A stretch of 64,000 nucleotides of DNA from Terrabacter terrigena (GTDB lineage Bacteria; Actinomycetota; Actinomycetes; Actinomycetales; Dermatophilaceae). Location of the stretch: contig NZ_JBHTKH010000001.1 in the NCBI RefSeq assembly GCF_042676085.1, forward strand, positions 186,001 through 250,000. The letters run 5' to 3'. The first letter of the stretch is position 1, and the number at the start of each line of letters is the position of its first letter. Below are positions 50,828 to 59,390 of the stretch, in pieces. The translations under genes and the position numbers were made by a program. Under the pieces are notes generated by a model. The model was not told the origin of the DNA. It ran no database searches and was given only the letters and a program-made list of their open reading frames with translations.

Positions 50828-51403
50828 TCAGTTCCTCTTCTCTTGCGGGTCGTCCGCCAGCATTCCGCTGAGGGACGACCACCTCGGGTCGATCACTTCA
50901 TGATGATGGTCCGGGTCCTCCGCGAGGTGCATCCCACACTCGGAACACAACCCCGGGCAGTCAGGCCGGCACACCGGTTGGAACGGCAGCGTCGGCACGA
51001 CAGCGTCCCGGAGCACGGGCTCGAGGTCGATGAGGTCACCGACCAGCTCGTGGACCTCGTCCTCGTCCGAGTCGGCTCCCACCTCGTGGTGGTGCGCCGC
51101 CCGGTCGGCGTAGGCGAACAGCTCCTGGAAGGTCCCGTCGACGTCGAGCTCGACAGGATCCAGGCACCGCACGCAGGCGCCGGTCGCCTTGCCGTCGACC
51201 GAACCCGTGACGAGGACACCTTCGACGACGGACTCGAGCCGCACCTCGACTTGGACCGGCTCGCCGGCCTTGATCGAGATGACGTCGGTTCCGAGGTCGT
51301 CGGGCAACGTCACCGTGCGCGAGAGCTCCAGCATCGTGCCCGGTCGCCTGTTGAGCTCCCTGGTGTCGAGCACCAGGGGAGAACGGGGATCAGGACGGTT
51401 CAT
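50828..51403 (-). CDS. yceD: YceD/DUF177 family protein
   Basis: 191 residues. It has the family core VLDTRELNRRPGTMLE, a CVRCLDPV pair and CRPDCPGLCSECGMHL, the last two giving four cysteines for a metal site, and an acidic middle (DSDEDE). YceD proteins are linked to 23S rRNA metabolism and are almost always directly before rpmF. ATG 51403 starts MNRPDPRSPLVLDT. 89 bases separate it from coaD. Confidence 0.92.
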   Translation of the reverse strand: MNRPDPRSPLVLDTRELNRRPGTMLELSRTVTLPDDLGTDVISIKAGEPVQVEVRLESVVEGVLVTGSVDGKATGACVRCLDPVELDVDGTFQELFAYADRAAHHHEVGADSDEDEVHELVGDLIDLEPVLRDAVVPTLPFQPVCRPDCPGLCSECGMHLAEDPDHHHEVIDPRWSSLSGMLADDPQEKRN

Positions 51404-51492
51404 GGCTCCTGCGCACAGTAGTAGGTTCGGCCCGCGCCAAGACGGACGTGGACCGACCTCCAAGGCTACTAGAGGGGCGCCGTGCGCCCAAA

Positions 51493-51981
51493 TCAGCCCA
51501 GACGCTCGCGCAGTGCGGCGAGGACCGGGTCGGGAACCATCCCGCTCACGTCGCCGCCGTAGCGCACGACCTCCTTGATGAGCGAGCTCGAGACGTGCTG
51601 GAGCGTCGGGTCGGCGGCGATGAACAGCGTCTCGACGCCGGTGAGGTGGTGGTTCATGTGGGCCATGGGCAGCTCGTAGGCGAAGTCGGTGCCGCCCCGG
51701 AGCCCCTTGACCATGCTGGCGGCTCCGACCTCGCGGCAGACGTCGACGACCAGGGTGCCCGCCCAGGCCCCCACCCGCACGTTGGGCAGGTGGCCGAGCG
51801 ACTCCTCGATGAGCCGCGAGCGTTCCTCGACGGTGAACGTGCCCTGCTTGCCGGGGTTGTGCAGGATCGCGACGACCACCTCGTCGAAGAGCCGGCTCGC
51901 CCGCGTCACCACGTCGACGTGGCCGTTCGTGATGGGGTCGTACGACCCGGGACAGACACAGCGGCGCGCTTCGCTCGTCAC
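51493..51981 (-). CDS. coaD: Phosphopantetheine adenylyltransferase
   Basis: Fourth step of coenzyme A synthesis: 4'-phosphopantetheine + ATP to dephospho-CoA. The nucleotidyltransferase motif is PGSYDPITNGHVDVVTRAS (T/HxGH), with KGLRGGTDFAYELPMAHMN and VSSSLIKEV. 162 residues, complete. GTG start at 51981, 37 bases after rsmD on the same strand, the common rsmD-coaD pair. Confidence 0.97.
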   Translation of the reverse strand: MTSEARRCVCPGSYDPITNGHVDVVTRASRLFDEVVVAILHNPGKQGTFTVEERSRLIEESLGHLPNVRVGAWAGTLVVDVCREVGAASMVKGLRGGTDFAYELPMAHMNHHLTGVETLFIAADPTLQHVSSSLIKEVVRYGGDVSGMVPDPVLAALRERLG

Positions 51982-52018
51982 GCGCCCAACCTACCGTCGG
52001 CGTACGCCATCGGTGGCC

Positions 52019-52600
52019 TCACGCCACGACGTCGCTCGGTGGGGGCTCGGCGAACCACACGGCCGTCTCGCCGTAGCGCTTCTCCCCCGACAGCTCGAGG
52101 CCGTCGGGCCAGCTCGGCTGCGGCGACCGCGAGGACCGCTCGACGACGACGAAGGCGTCCGGTGCCAGCCAGTGCCGTTCCACGAGCGCCTGGAGCACTG
52201 CTGCGAGCGCCTCCTCGGTGACATCGTAGGGCGGGTCCAGCAGGACGAGGTCCATGCGGACGTCTCCGGGCGGGCCCGCCGCGAGGGCCCGCTCGACCGT
52301 CTCGGGGAGCAGGCGCACCGCGTCGTGGCCGACGACGCCGATGTTGGCACGGATCACCTTGGCGGCCGCCTTGTGCGACTCGACGAGCAGCACGAGGCGC
52401 GCCCCGCGGCTCGCGGCCTCCAGCCCGAGGGCGCCGGACCCCGCGTAGAGGTCGAGGACGTTGGTGTCGTCGAGAAGTCCGCGGTGCTCGAGCCTGCTGA
52501 AGAGCGCCTCGCGGACCCGGTCGGAGGTGGGCCGGGTCGCGGAGCCCGGGGGGGTCTGCAGCCGGCGGCCTCCGGCGGCGCCGCCGATGATGCGAGTCAC
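52019..52600 (-). CDS. rsmD: 16S rRNA (guanine966-N2)-methyltransferase RsmD
   Basis: SAM-dependent methyltransferase acting on the 30S head. RIIGGAAGGRRLQTPPG at the start, TRPTSDRVREALFSRL, SAM motif VLDLYAGSGALGLEAASRGA and catalytic DPPYDV. 193 residues. The GTG at 52600 begins 1 base after the recG stop, so it is tightly coupled to recG. Confidence 0.95.
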   Translation of the reverse strand: MTRIIGGAAGGRRLQTPPGSATRPTSDRVREALFSRLEHRGLLDDTNVLDLYAGSGALGLEAASRGARLVLLVESHKAAAKVIRANIGVVGHDAVRLLPETVERALAAGPPGDVRMDLVLLDPPYDVTEEALAAVLQALVERHWLAPDAFVVVERSSRSPQPSWPDGLELSGEKRYGETAVWFAEPPPSDVVA

Positions 52601-52601
52601 G

Positions 52602-54845
52602 TCAGCCCCGCTCGAGCCATGCGGCCTGCTCGTCGTCGAGGCGCATGGCGACGGCTGCCGCGAGTGCCGGGTGGGCCCGCAGGTCCGGGTCGTCGGCGAC
52701 GAGCGCGAAGGCGTCCTCGCGCGCGTCGGCGATGATCTGCTCGTCCTCGACGCGGCCGAGCCGGAGGTGGCGCACCGAGCTGGCGCGCCCGCTCTGCCGG
52801 GCGCCGAGCACGTCGCCCTCGCGGCGCAGCAGCAGGTCGGCGCGGGCCAGCTCGAAGCCATCGGTGGTCGCGGCCACCTGGGTGAGGCGCTCGACGGCCG
52901 GCTCCCCCGGGTCGCGGGTCATGAGCAGGCAGAGGCCCGGCACCGCACCTCGGCCGACGCGGCCGCGCAGCTGGTGCAGCTGGGAGATGCCGAAGCGGTC
53001 GGCATCGACGACGACCATGACGGAGGCGTTGGGCACGTCGACACCGACCTCGATGACGGTCGTCGCGACGAGCACGTCGATGTCGCCGGCCGCGAAGGCG
53101 CGCATCGTGGCGTCCTTCGCGTCGGGGTCGAGCCTCCCGTGGAGCACGCCGAGCCGTACGCCCTCGAGCGCGGCCGTGGCCTGCAGGGTGCTGAGCATCG
53201 CGTAGACACCGGTGAGCTCGCGCTCGGGGGCGCCGCCCTCGCCGGCGTCGTCGGCGTCCCAGTCGTCCCAGCCGGCGTCCTCGTCGGAGGTGTCGGCCGC
53301 TCCCGTCGTCGGCGCGGTCTCGTCGTCGACGTCGCCGATGCGCGGGCAGACCACGTACGCCTGGTGTCCCTTGGCGACCTCCTCGGCCACCCGCTGCCAC
53401 GTGCGGTCGACCCAGCCCGGCTTGTCGGCGTCGACGACGTGGGTCGTGATGGGCGCCCGGCCCTTCGGCAGCTCGCGCAGGGTGGAGGTCTCCATGTCGC
53501 CGAAGACCGTCATCGCGACGGTGCGCGGGATCGGCGTCGCCGTCATGACGAGAACGTGCGGAGGCCGGAGGCCCTTCTCGCGCAGGGCGTCTCGCTGCTC
53601 GACCCCGAACCGGTGCTGCTCGTCGACGACGACGAGCGCGAGGTCGGCGAACTGGACGTGCTTCTGGATGAGGGCGTGGGTGCCGACGACGATGCCGGCC
53701 TCGCCCGAGGCCGCGGCAAGCAGCGCCTTGCGACGCGTGGCGGCGCCCTGGCTGCCGGTGAGCAGGGCGACCGTGGTGCCGTGCTCGGCTCCCCCCAGCA
53801 TGCCGCCGAGAGCGAGCTCGCCGAGCATCGTCGTGATCGACCGGTGGTGCTGCGCGGCGAGCACCTCGGTCGGGGCCAGCAGAGCCGCCTGGCCGCCGGC
53901 GTCGATGGCAGCGAGCATCGCGCGCAGGGCCACGATCGTCTTGCCCGAGCCCACCTCGCCCTGCAGGAGGCGGTGCATGGGCCGCTCCGACGCCAGCTCG
54001 GAGGCGAGCACCTCGCCGATCTCCTGCTGACCGGCGGTGAGCTCGAACGGCAACCGGGCGTCGAAGGCGGCGAGCAGTCCGCCGGGCCGCGGCAGCCGTG
54101 GGGTGGCCAGGTCGGCCTCGGCCACCTTGCGCCGCTGGGCCAGGATCGTCTGCAGCACGAAGGCCTCGTCGTACTTGAGGCGGTCGAGGCCCAGCGACGG
54201 CTTGTCGTCGAGCGAGGGCCGGTGGACGAGCTCGAGCGCGACGGCTCGGTCGAGCAGACCACGCGCTGCGCGTACGCCCTCGGGAACGGGCTCGCGCACG
54301 CGGTCGACGGAGTCGAGCGCCTGGTGCACGAGGCGGCGCAGCTTGAGGGAGTTGAGCTTGCCGGTGGTCGAGTAGACGGGTACGCGGTGGGTCCGGTACC
54401 ACTCGACGGTGGCCTCGCCCTCCTCGTCGTCGTCGAAGAGCTCGTACTCCGGGTGGGTGAGCTGCAGCCGCCGCCCGTAGGAGCCGATCTGGCCCACGAA
54501 GAGCCCCCGCACCCCCGGGAGGAGCTTCTTCTCGTGGCCGTACGCGCTGAAGAACGTCACGTCGAGCTCGTTGCCGTGGTCGTCGCCGATGACGACGGTG
54601 AGCATCTTGCCGCGGCGGTTGCGCATGGGCCGGGTCGTGGCCTTGCGCACCTCGGCCACGACGAGGACGTCCTCGCCGACGTGCAGCGACGAGAGGTCGG
54701 TGAGCTGTCCGGGCCGCACGTAGCGGCGTGGCACGAACTCGAAGAGGTCACCGACGCTCTGCAGGCCCTTCGTCTTCGCGAGCTGCGCGGCGTCGGGCTT
54801 GGTGAGCAGCTTGGTGAGGGGCGAGTCCTCGGTCAGCACGGGCAC
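52602..54845 (-). CDS. recG: ATP-dependent DNA helicase RecG
   Basis: Monomeric helicase that reverses stalled forks and processes branched DNA. The wedge/OB region (about 60-160) has VLVVAEVRKATTRPMRNRRG; the helicase has RLLQGEVGSGKTIVALRAML (Walker A), VVDEQHRFGVEQR (DExH-type), VMTATPIPRT, GRLDPDAKDATM and LRGRVGRG. 747 residues. An acidic, Gly- and Trp-containing insert (about 505-540) with DAGWDDWDADDAGEG lies in the second RecA-like domain. GTG 54845 is 4 bases after the DAK2 gene stop. Confidence 0.96.
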   Translation of the reverse strand: MPVLTEDSPLTKLLTKPDAAQLAKTKGLQSVGDLFEFVPRRYVRPGQLTDLSSLHVGEDVLVVAEVRKATTRPMRNRRGKMLTVVIGDDHGNELDVTFFSAYGHEKKLLPGVRGLFVGQIGSYGRRLQLTHPEYELFDDDEEGEATVEWYRTHRVPVYSTTGKLNSLKLRRLVHQALDSVDRVREPVPEGVRAARGLLDRAVALELVHRPSLDDKPSLGLDRLKYDEAFVLQTILAQRRKVAEADLATPRLPRPGGLLAAFDARLPFELTAGQQEIGEVLASELASERPMHRLLQGEVGSGKTIVALRAMLAAIDAGGQAALLAPTEVLAAQHHRSITTMLGELALGGMLGGAEHGTTVALLTGSQGAATRRKALLAAASGEAGIVVGTHALIQKHVQFADLALVVVDEQHRFGVEQRDALREKGLRPPHVLVMTATPIPRTVAMTVFGDMETSTLRELPKGRAPITTHVVDADKPGWVDRTWQRVAEEVAKGHQAYVVCPRIGDVDDETAPTTGAADTSDEDAGWDDWDADDAGEGGAPERELTGVYAMLSTLQATAALEGVRLGVLHGRLDPDAKDATMRAFAAGDIDVLVATTVIEVGVDVPNASVMVVVDADRFGISQLHQLRGRVGRGAVPGLCLLMTRDPGEPAVERLTQVAATTDGFELARADLLLRREGDVLGARQSGRASSVRHLRLGRVEDEQIIADAREDAFALVADDPDLRAHPALAAAVAMRLDDEQAAWLERG

Positions 54846-54849
54846 GGGG

Positions 54850-56649
54850 TCACTCCACCCCGAGCAGCACGGAGTAGACCGCCTGCCCGCCGTCGACGAG
54901 GGACACCTCGATGCCGTGGTGGGCCGACCGGGCCTCGTCGGTGACGGCGTCGAGCAGGCCGTCCGGCGCCTCGACGCCGGCGACCACGGTGACGAGCTCC
55001 CCGCCGCTCGCGAGCAGCCGGTGCACGACCTCGCGTGCCACGGCGAGCTCGTCTGAGCCGACGATGACGACGTCGCCGTCGACGACGCCGAGCACGTCGC
55101 CCGCCTCGCACGGACCACCGCTCGTCAGGGCGGCGCGGTTGGCGATCGTGACGGCACCGTGGCGGGTCGCGGACGCGGCGGCCTGCATCGCGAGCACGTT
55201 GGCGGCTGCGGCGGCCGTCGGCTCGAAGACCGCGAGCGCGGCGATGCCCTGCACGGCAGTGCGCACGTGCACGAGATGGGCCTCGATGCCGTCGTCGGCG
55301 ACCGCGCGCACGGCGGCCGCCGCGGCCAGCAGCGTGTCGCCGTCGTTGGGAAGCACGACGACCCCGGAGGCTCCGCGCCCGTGCTGCTCGCGGATGGCGT
55401 CGATGAGGCCGCCTGTCGAGGCCCGGCGACCGGGCCCGGACCGGACCACGACGGCTCCGGCCTCCTCGAAGAGGCCTTCGAGCCCCTCACCGGCGGCGCA
55501 GGCGACGATGGCGGCACCGCTGCGATGGCTGCCGGCGGTCGTCGCGGTGCGGCCGTGGTGGCCGGCGGTGGCTCCGAGGCCGTGGTCGTCGGTCAGGGCC
55601 GTGATGCGCAGGCGGTGCGGACGCCCGGCCTCGATGCCGGCCTCGACGGCGGCGCCGGCGTCGTCGACGTGGGCGTGGACGTTCCACTCGCCGTCGCCAC
55701 CCACGACGAGCACCGAGTCGCCAAGCTCGACGAGCCTGGACCGCAGGACGTCGACCGCGGCGTCGTCGGAGTCGCGCAGGAGGTACATGACCTCGAAGGC
55801 CGGAACGGCGTCGGCACCGCCCTGCTCGGGTGGCCGGGCAGCGCTCAGCGCCGCGCTCGGCGCATCGGGCCGCAGCCGCGAGCGCCGCTCGGCGCCCTCG
55901 CCGTCGGGATGGGCGCGCTGACCGGCACAGACCCGCTCGAGGCACTCGAGCAGCACGACGAGCCCCGCGCCACCCGCGTCGACCACGCCTGCCCTGGCCA
56001 GCACCTCGAGCTGCTCGGGCGTGTGCTCGAGGGCCTCACGGGCCGCCTCGAGGGCTGCGAGCGCGACGACGTGGACACCGGCGGCCTCGCGGTCGTCCGG
56101 CTGACCGTCGGGGGCCGACCCCGGCTCCGGAACGGACGGCACCGACGCCGGCACCGAGGCCGGTACTGACGCGCGCACCGACGAGGTGGCGGCCTCGGCC
56201 ATGGCCCGGGCCACGGTCAGGATGGTGCCCTCCTTGGGATCGGTGACGGCCTGCCGGGCCCGCGCCTCGGCGTGCTGCAGGCCCTCGGCGAGCGTGGCGG
56301 CGTCGATCTCGGCCGACCCGGCGCAGCCCTCGGCCAGGCCGCGCGCGAGCTGGCTGAGGATGACACCCGAGTTGCCGCGGGCCGTCCACAGCAGGTTCTT
56401 CGCGAAGACGGCGAGGAGCTCGTCGGCCGACGAGAGCTCGGGGGTGGCGAGTGTGCGCTCCACGGCGCCGTCGAAGGTGAGGTAGAGGTTGGTGCCGGTG
56501 TCGCCGTCGGGCACGGGGAAGACGTTGAGGGCGTCGATCTCGGCGCGCCTGGCCGCGAAGAGCGAGCGGGTCAGAACGGCCCACCGACGGACGGCCACCA
56601 GGTCGAGCACGGTGAGCGGCCCGTCGGGCGGCGGCGCGTCGCCGGGCAT
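54850..56649 (-). CDS. DAK2/FakA-family phosphotransferase
   Basis: 599 residues. N-terminal DAK2 (dihydroxyacetone-kinase L-like) ATP domain with LNVFPVPDGDTGTNLYLT, ARGNSGVILSQLARGL and GVVDAGGAGLVVLLECLE; C-terminal FakB-interaction domain (about 300-599) with VMYLLRDSDD and VVVLPNDGDTLLAA. FakA phosphorylates fatty acids bound to FakB in firmicutes. No FakB (DegV) gene is in the window. The stretch about 160-180 is a Ser/Val/Pro linker with SVPASVPASVPSVPEPG. It is the usual upstream neighbour of recG. Confidence 0.9.
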   Translation of the reverse strand: MPGDAPPPDGPLTVLDLVAVRRWAVLTRSLFAARRAEIDALNVFPVPDGDTGTNLYLTFDGAVERTLATPELSSADELLAVFAKNLLWTARGNSGVILSQLARGLAEGCAGSAEIDAATLAEGLQHAEARARQAVTDPKEGTILTVARAMAEAATSSVRASVPASVPASVPSVPEPGSAPDGQPDDREAAGVHVVALAALEAAREALEHTPEQLEVLARAGVVDAGGAGLVVLLECLERVCAGQRAHPDGEGAERRSRLRPDAPSAALSAARPPEQGGADAVPAFEVMYLLRDSDDAAVDVLRSRLVELGDSVLVVGGDGEWNVHAHVDDAGAAVEAGIEAGRPHRLRITALTDDHGLGATAGHHGRTATTAGSHRSGAAIVACAAGEGLEGLFEEAGAVVVRSGPGRRASTGGLIDAIREQHGRGASGVVVLPNDGDTLLAAAAAVRAVADDGIEAHLVHVRTAVQGIAALAVFEPTAAAAANVLAMQAAASATRHGAVTIANRAALTSGGPCEAGDVLGVVDGDVVIVGSDELAVAREVVHRLLASGGELVTVVAGVEAPDGLLDAVTDEARSAHHGIEVSLVDGGQAVYSVLLGVE

Positions 56650-56746
56650 CGGACCTCCTGCTCGTCGTGCTGGGAATCGGGCTCGCCGATGCTCGGCAGG
56701 CTAGCGCCTTGCCCGGACGGTCGCATGCACGGCTACGTTGGGCGCT

Positions 56747-57523
56747 GTGTCGAGCGCCTCCAACGCCCACCACCGCAAGTCGTGGGCCGCCGCCCCGGCG
56801 GGCTTCTACGAGGTCGAGGCGGCAGGGCTCCGCTGGCTTGCCGAGGCCGAGCCCCTCGGCGGGGCACGCGTGGTCGCGGTTCGCGGCGTGGGCACCGACC
56901 ACATCGACCTCGCCCGCCTGCACCCGGCCCCGCCGACCGCCGAGCTCGCGGAGGCGCTCGGCCGAGGGCTCGCGGTGACGCACGGGATGGGTGCGCCCGC
57001 CTTCGGCTCCCCACCGGACGGTTGGACCGGTGACGCCTGGATCGGCCGGCAGACGCAGTCGAACGAGCCGACGGCGTCGTGGGGGCAGTTCTACGCGGAG
57101 CAACGCGTACGCCCGTTCGTGCGCCGCGCGGTGGATCGTGGACACCTCGACCCGGCGGGGGCACGCGTCGTCGAGCGGGTCTGCGACCGCCTGGTGTCCG
57201 GCCTTTTCGACGACGACCGCCCACCCGCCCGCATCCACGGTGACCTCTGGTCCGGCAACGTGATGTTCACCGCGGAGGCGGCCGTCCTCATCGACCCGGC
57301 CGCCCACGGCGGGCACGGCCTGACCGACCTGGCGATGCTGGCGCTCTTCGGCTGCCCCGGGCTCGACCGCATCGGCGCGGCCTACGAGGAGGCCGCGGGC
57401 CTCTCCCCCGGCTGGCGCGAGCTCATCGAGCTGCACCAGCTCCACCCCCTGGCGACGCACGCGTCGTCGCACGGTTCGGCGTATGCCGCCCAGCTCGTCG
57501 AGACGGCACGGGCCTACGCGTGA
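56747..57523 (+). CDS. Fructosamine kinase family protein
   Basis: 258 residues of the protein-kinase-like fold. The catalytic loop is ARIHGDLWSGNVMF (H-G-D with Asn), the metal Asp is in VLIDPAAHGGHGLTDLA, and GQFYAEQRVRPFVRRA matches the family. These enzymes phosphorylate glycated protein lysines or related ketoamines. GTG 56747 starts VSSASNAHHRKSW; TTG 56738 is an alternative. Divergent from the DAK2 gene and followed by rpmB after 158 bases. Confidence 0.88.
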   Translation: MSSASNAHHRKSWAAAPAGFYEVEAAGLRWLAEAEPLGGARVVAVRGVGTDHIDLARLHPAPPTAELAEALGRGLAVTHGMGAPAFGSPPDGWTGDAWIGRQTQSNEPTASWGQFYAEQRVRPFVRRAVDRGHLDPAGARVVERVCDRLVSGLFDDDRPPARIHGDLWSGNVMFTAEAAVLIDPAAHGGHGLTDLAMLALFGCPGLDRIGAAYEEAAGLSPGWRELIELHQLHPLATHASSHGSAYAAQLVETARAYA

Positions 57524-57541
57524 CGGTGCAGCACTGCCGTT

Positions 57542-57571
57542 TTGTCGTCCGAGCGAGTCGTCGGCTACTCT
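57542..57571 (+). promoter_or_regulatory. Probable rpmB promoter
   Basis: TTGTCG at 57542-57547 and TACTCT at 57566-57571 are separated by 18 bases and lie 110 bases upstream of rpmB, close to the SigA-type consensus of actinobacteria. Confidence 0.5.
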
Positions 57572-57681
57572 TTACCGGTTCCCCCCGTGCACTTCGGGGT
57601 GACGCGCGCCCTCGCGTGCGTCGGCCTCGAGTCAGTGGTGGAGCTCAGCACTTCGTCAACATCGAATTTCAGGAGATACCC

Positions 57682-57870
57682 GTGGCTGCCAACTGCGACG
57701 TCTGCGGCAAGGGACCGAGCTTCGGTCACAACATCTCGCACTCGCACCGCCGCACCAAGCGCCGCTGGAACCCCAACATCCAGCGCGTTCGGACGCTGGT
57801 GGACGGTGTGACGCCGAAGCGACTCAACGTCTGCACCTCCTGCCTCAAGGCGGGCAAGGTCGTTCGCTGA
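57682..57870 (+). CDS. rpmB: 50S ribosomal protein L28, zinc-ribbon form
   Basis: 62 residues: AANCDVCGKGPSFGHNISHS, RRTKRRWNPNIQ and CTSCLKAGKVV. Four cysteines (CDVC and CTSC) make it the zinc-containing type. The GTG at 57682 has AGGAG 6 bases upstream. A strong hairpin follows 20 bases after its stop. Confidence 0.97.
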   Translation: MAANCDVCGKGPSFGHNISHSHRRTKRRWNPNIQRVRTLVDGVTPKRLNVCTSCLKAGKVVR

Positions 57871-57889
57871 ACGTCCCTCACCAAACGCT

Positions 57890-57919
57890 GAAGGCCGGTC
57901 CCCTCGGGGGCCGGCCTTC
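57890..57919 (+). terminator. rpmB terminator
   Basis: Fourteen bases at 57890-57903 pair with 57906-57919 (outer GAAGGCCGG with CCGGCCTTC; one T/G wobble), with a minimal loop. It lies between the rpmB stop and the converging thiL stop, and could serve both. Confidence 0.8.
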
Positions 57920-57960
57920 GTCGTCCCCAGCACCGCTCGGGTCGGGGTGTGACCGACCGC

Positions 57961-58962
57961 TCAGGCGTCTCGGAAGTGGTCCCAGCCCGTGTGGCTGACC
58001 TGTCGGCCGTCGACGAGGATCGTCGGTCGCTCTGCCTCCCCCGGCGCCCGCACGGTCCCGATGGCGCGCCAGCCGTCGGGGAGCACGCCCGCCGGGAACG
58101 TGGCGATCAGCGAGTGCTCCTCGCCCCCGGCCAGGACGCAGTCGAGTGCAACCTCGGCGCCCACTGCCCCGGTGAGCGCGGCGACGTCCGGCGCCAGCGC
58201 CGCACCGGTGACGTCGATGACGACGCCGCTCGCACGCGCGATCCTGCCACCGTCGCGCAGGAGCCCGTCGCTCAGGTCGAGCATCGAGGTCGCGCCCGCT
58301 GCAGCGGCGGCGGGACCGGCCGCGAGCGGCGGCTGGGGATGCCGCTGGTGGGCGACCGCCTCGGGCATCCGGTCTGCTGCCTCGGCCCGGAGCAGGCGCA
58401 GGCCGGCATCGGCCAACCCGAGCGACCCGCAGACCGCGAGGACGTCACCGTCGCGGGCTCCCGACCGCAGCACCGGTTCGCCGTCGAGACGGCCGAGAGC
58501 CGTGACCGAGACCATGACGACACCCGGTGGGGCCGACGACAGGTCGCCCCCGAGCACGGCCACGCCGGCATCGGCACACGCCGCGGCGAGGCCCGCCACG
58601 TGGTCGAGCACCCACTCGAGGGACAGCTCGGGGTCGGCGACGAGCGTCACGAGGACGCCGGTCGGGTGACCGCCCATCGCCGCGACGTCGGCGAGGTTCT
58701 GGGCGATGACCTTGCGTCCGACGTCGGCCCCCGACGACCACGCGTCGAGCCAGTCGCGGCCCAGCACGACCGTGTCGGTGGTGGCGATCGTGCGCTCCGA
58801 CGTGCGCAGCACGGCTGCGTCGTCACCCGGAGCGACGAGCAGCTCGTCGGTCGGCGCGAAGGCCGGCAGGATCCGCCGCAGCAGCTCGTCCTCGTCGAGG
58901 GATCGCAGCGGCGTGCCGCCCGTCATCATCGGCCCGCGTTCTGACCGCTGCCCGTTCGGCAC
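57961..58962 (-). CDS. thiL: Thiamine-monophosphate kinase
   Basis: Last step to thiamine diphosphate: ThMP + ATP. 333 residues of the PurM-like fold: VAPGDDAAVLRTS, IATTDTVVLGRDW, NLADVAAMGGHPTGVLVTL, VLGGDLSSAPPGVVM and SMLDLSDGLLRDGGRIA. The initial LDEDELLRRILPAF is standard. A GTG start at 58962 adds about 20 residues; a later ATG in RGPMMTGG is possible. No TPP riboswitch is visible upstream. A 7-bp inverted repeat with 9-base gap lies in the divergent spacer. Confidence 0.95.
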   Translation of the reverse strand: MPNGQRSERGPMMTGGTPLRSLDEDELLRRILPAFAPTDELLVAPGDDAAVLRTSERTIATTDTVVLGRDWLDAWSSGADVGRKVIAQNLADVAAMGGHPTGVLVTLVADPELSLEWVLDHVAGLAAACADAGVAVLGGDLSSAPPGVVMVSVTALGRLDGEPVLRSGARDGDVLAVCGSLGLADAGLRLLRAEAADRMPEAVAHQRHPQPPLAAGPAAAAAGATSMLDLSDGLLRDGGRIARASGVVIDVTGAALAPDVAALTGAVGAEVALDCVLAGGEEHSLIATFPAGVLPDGWRAIGTVRAPGEAERPTILVDGRQVSHTGWDHFRDA

Positions 58963-59007
58963 GGATCACACAACCTTTCGGTGAACGGCCGTCTGAGGGC
59001 CCGGTTT

Positions 59008-59030
59008 CCATGGGACGCGAAGCCCCATGG
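59008..59030. promoter_or_regulatory. CCATGGG-N9-CCCATGG inverted repeat in the divergent spacer
   Basis: CCATGGG at 59008-59014 is exactly complementary to CCCATGG at 59024-59030. It lies between the divergent thiL and Lrp-like genes, 46-68 bases before thiL's start side and about 117 before the Lrp-like start. TAGCGT at 59036-59041 may be a -10. It could be an operator for one or both genes. Confidence 0.4.
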
Positions 59031-59146
59031 CAAGGTAGCGTCAGGGCACGGTCGCAGTCACACTGAGGCCTGCCGTTCAGCTCGGCCGTGCGCGGCGTCG
59101 CGCCGACGCGGTCGTCCATCGATCGACACACACAGTGAGGTGACAC

Positions 59147-59380
59147 GTGGTCCAGGCGTACATCCTGATTCAGACCGAGGTCGGCAAGGCCGCGAGCGTG
59201 GCGGAGCAGATCGCCGGCATCTCGGGCGTGACCCTCGCCGAGGACGTCACCGGCCCCTACGACGTGATCGCCCGCGTCGAGGCGTCCAACGTCGACGACC
59301 TCGGCCGGCTCGTCATCGCCAAGCTCCAGGACGTCCCGGGCATCACGCGCACGCTCACCTGCACGGTCGTGCACGTCTGA
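59147..59380 (+). CDS. Stand-alone Lrp/AsnC ligand-binding (RAM) domain protein
   Basis: 77 residues covering only the RAM/ACT-like effector domain of Lrp/AsnC regulators: VQAYILIQTEVGKAASVAEQ, VTGPYDVIARVEASNVDDLG and DVPGITRTLTCTVV. There is no DNA-binding helix-turn-helix, so it cannot bind DNA alone; it may bind amino acids and modulate a full-length partner. Such single-domain proteins next to thiL and DUF3515 are common in actinobacteria. GTG start. Confidence 0.88.
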   Translation: MVQAYILIQTEVGKAASVAEQIAGISGVTLAEDVTGPYDVIARVEASNVDDLGRLVIAKLQDVPGITRTLTCTVVHV

Positions 59381-59390
59381 GGCGGGTCCT

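Noticed and set aside
52461..54944. 827-codon rightward frame opposite recG
   Set aside because: Antisense of an intact helicase; no independent signal.
57524..57681. tRNA or small RNA gene before rpmB
   Set aside because: No cloverleaf, T-loop or A-box pattern; the stretch fits a promoter and leader.
58963..59146. TPP riboswitch before thiL
   Set aside because: No CUGAGA or the paired helices of the THI element can be found in the spacer.
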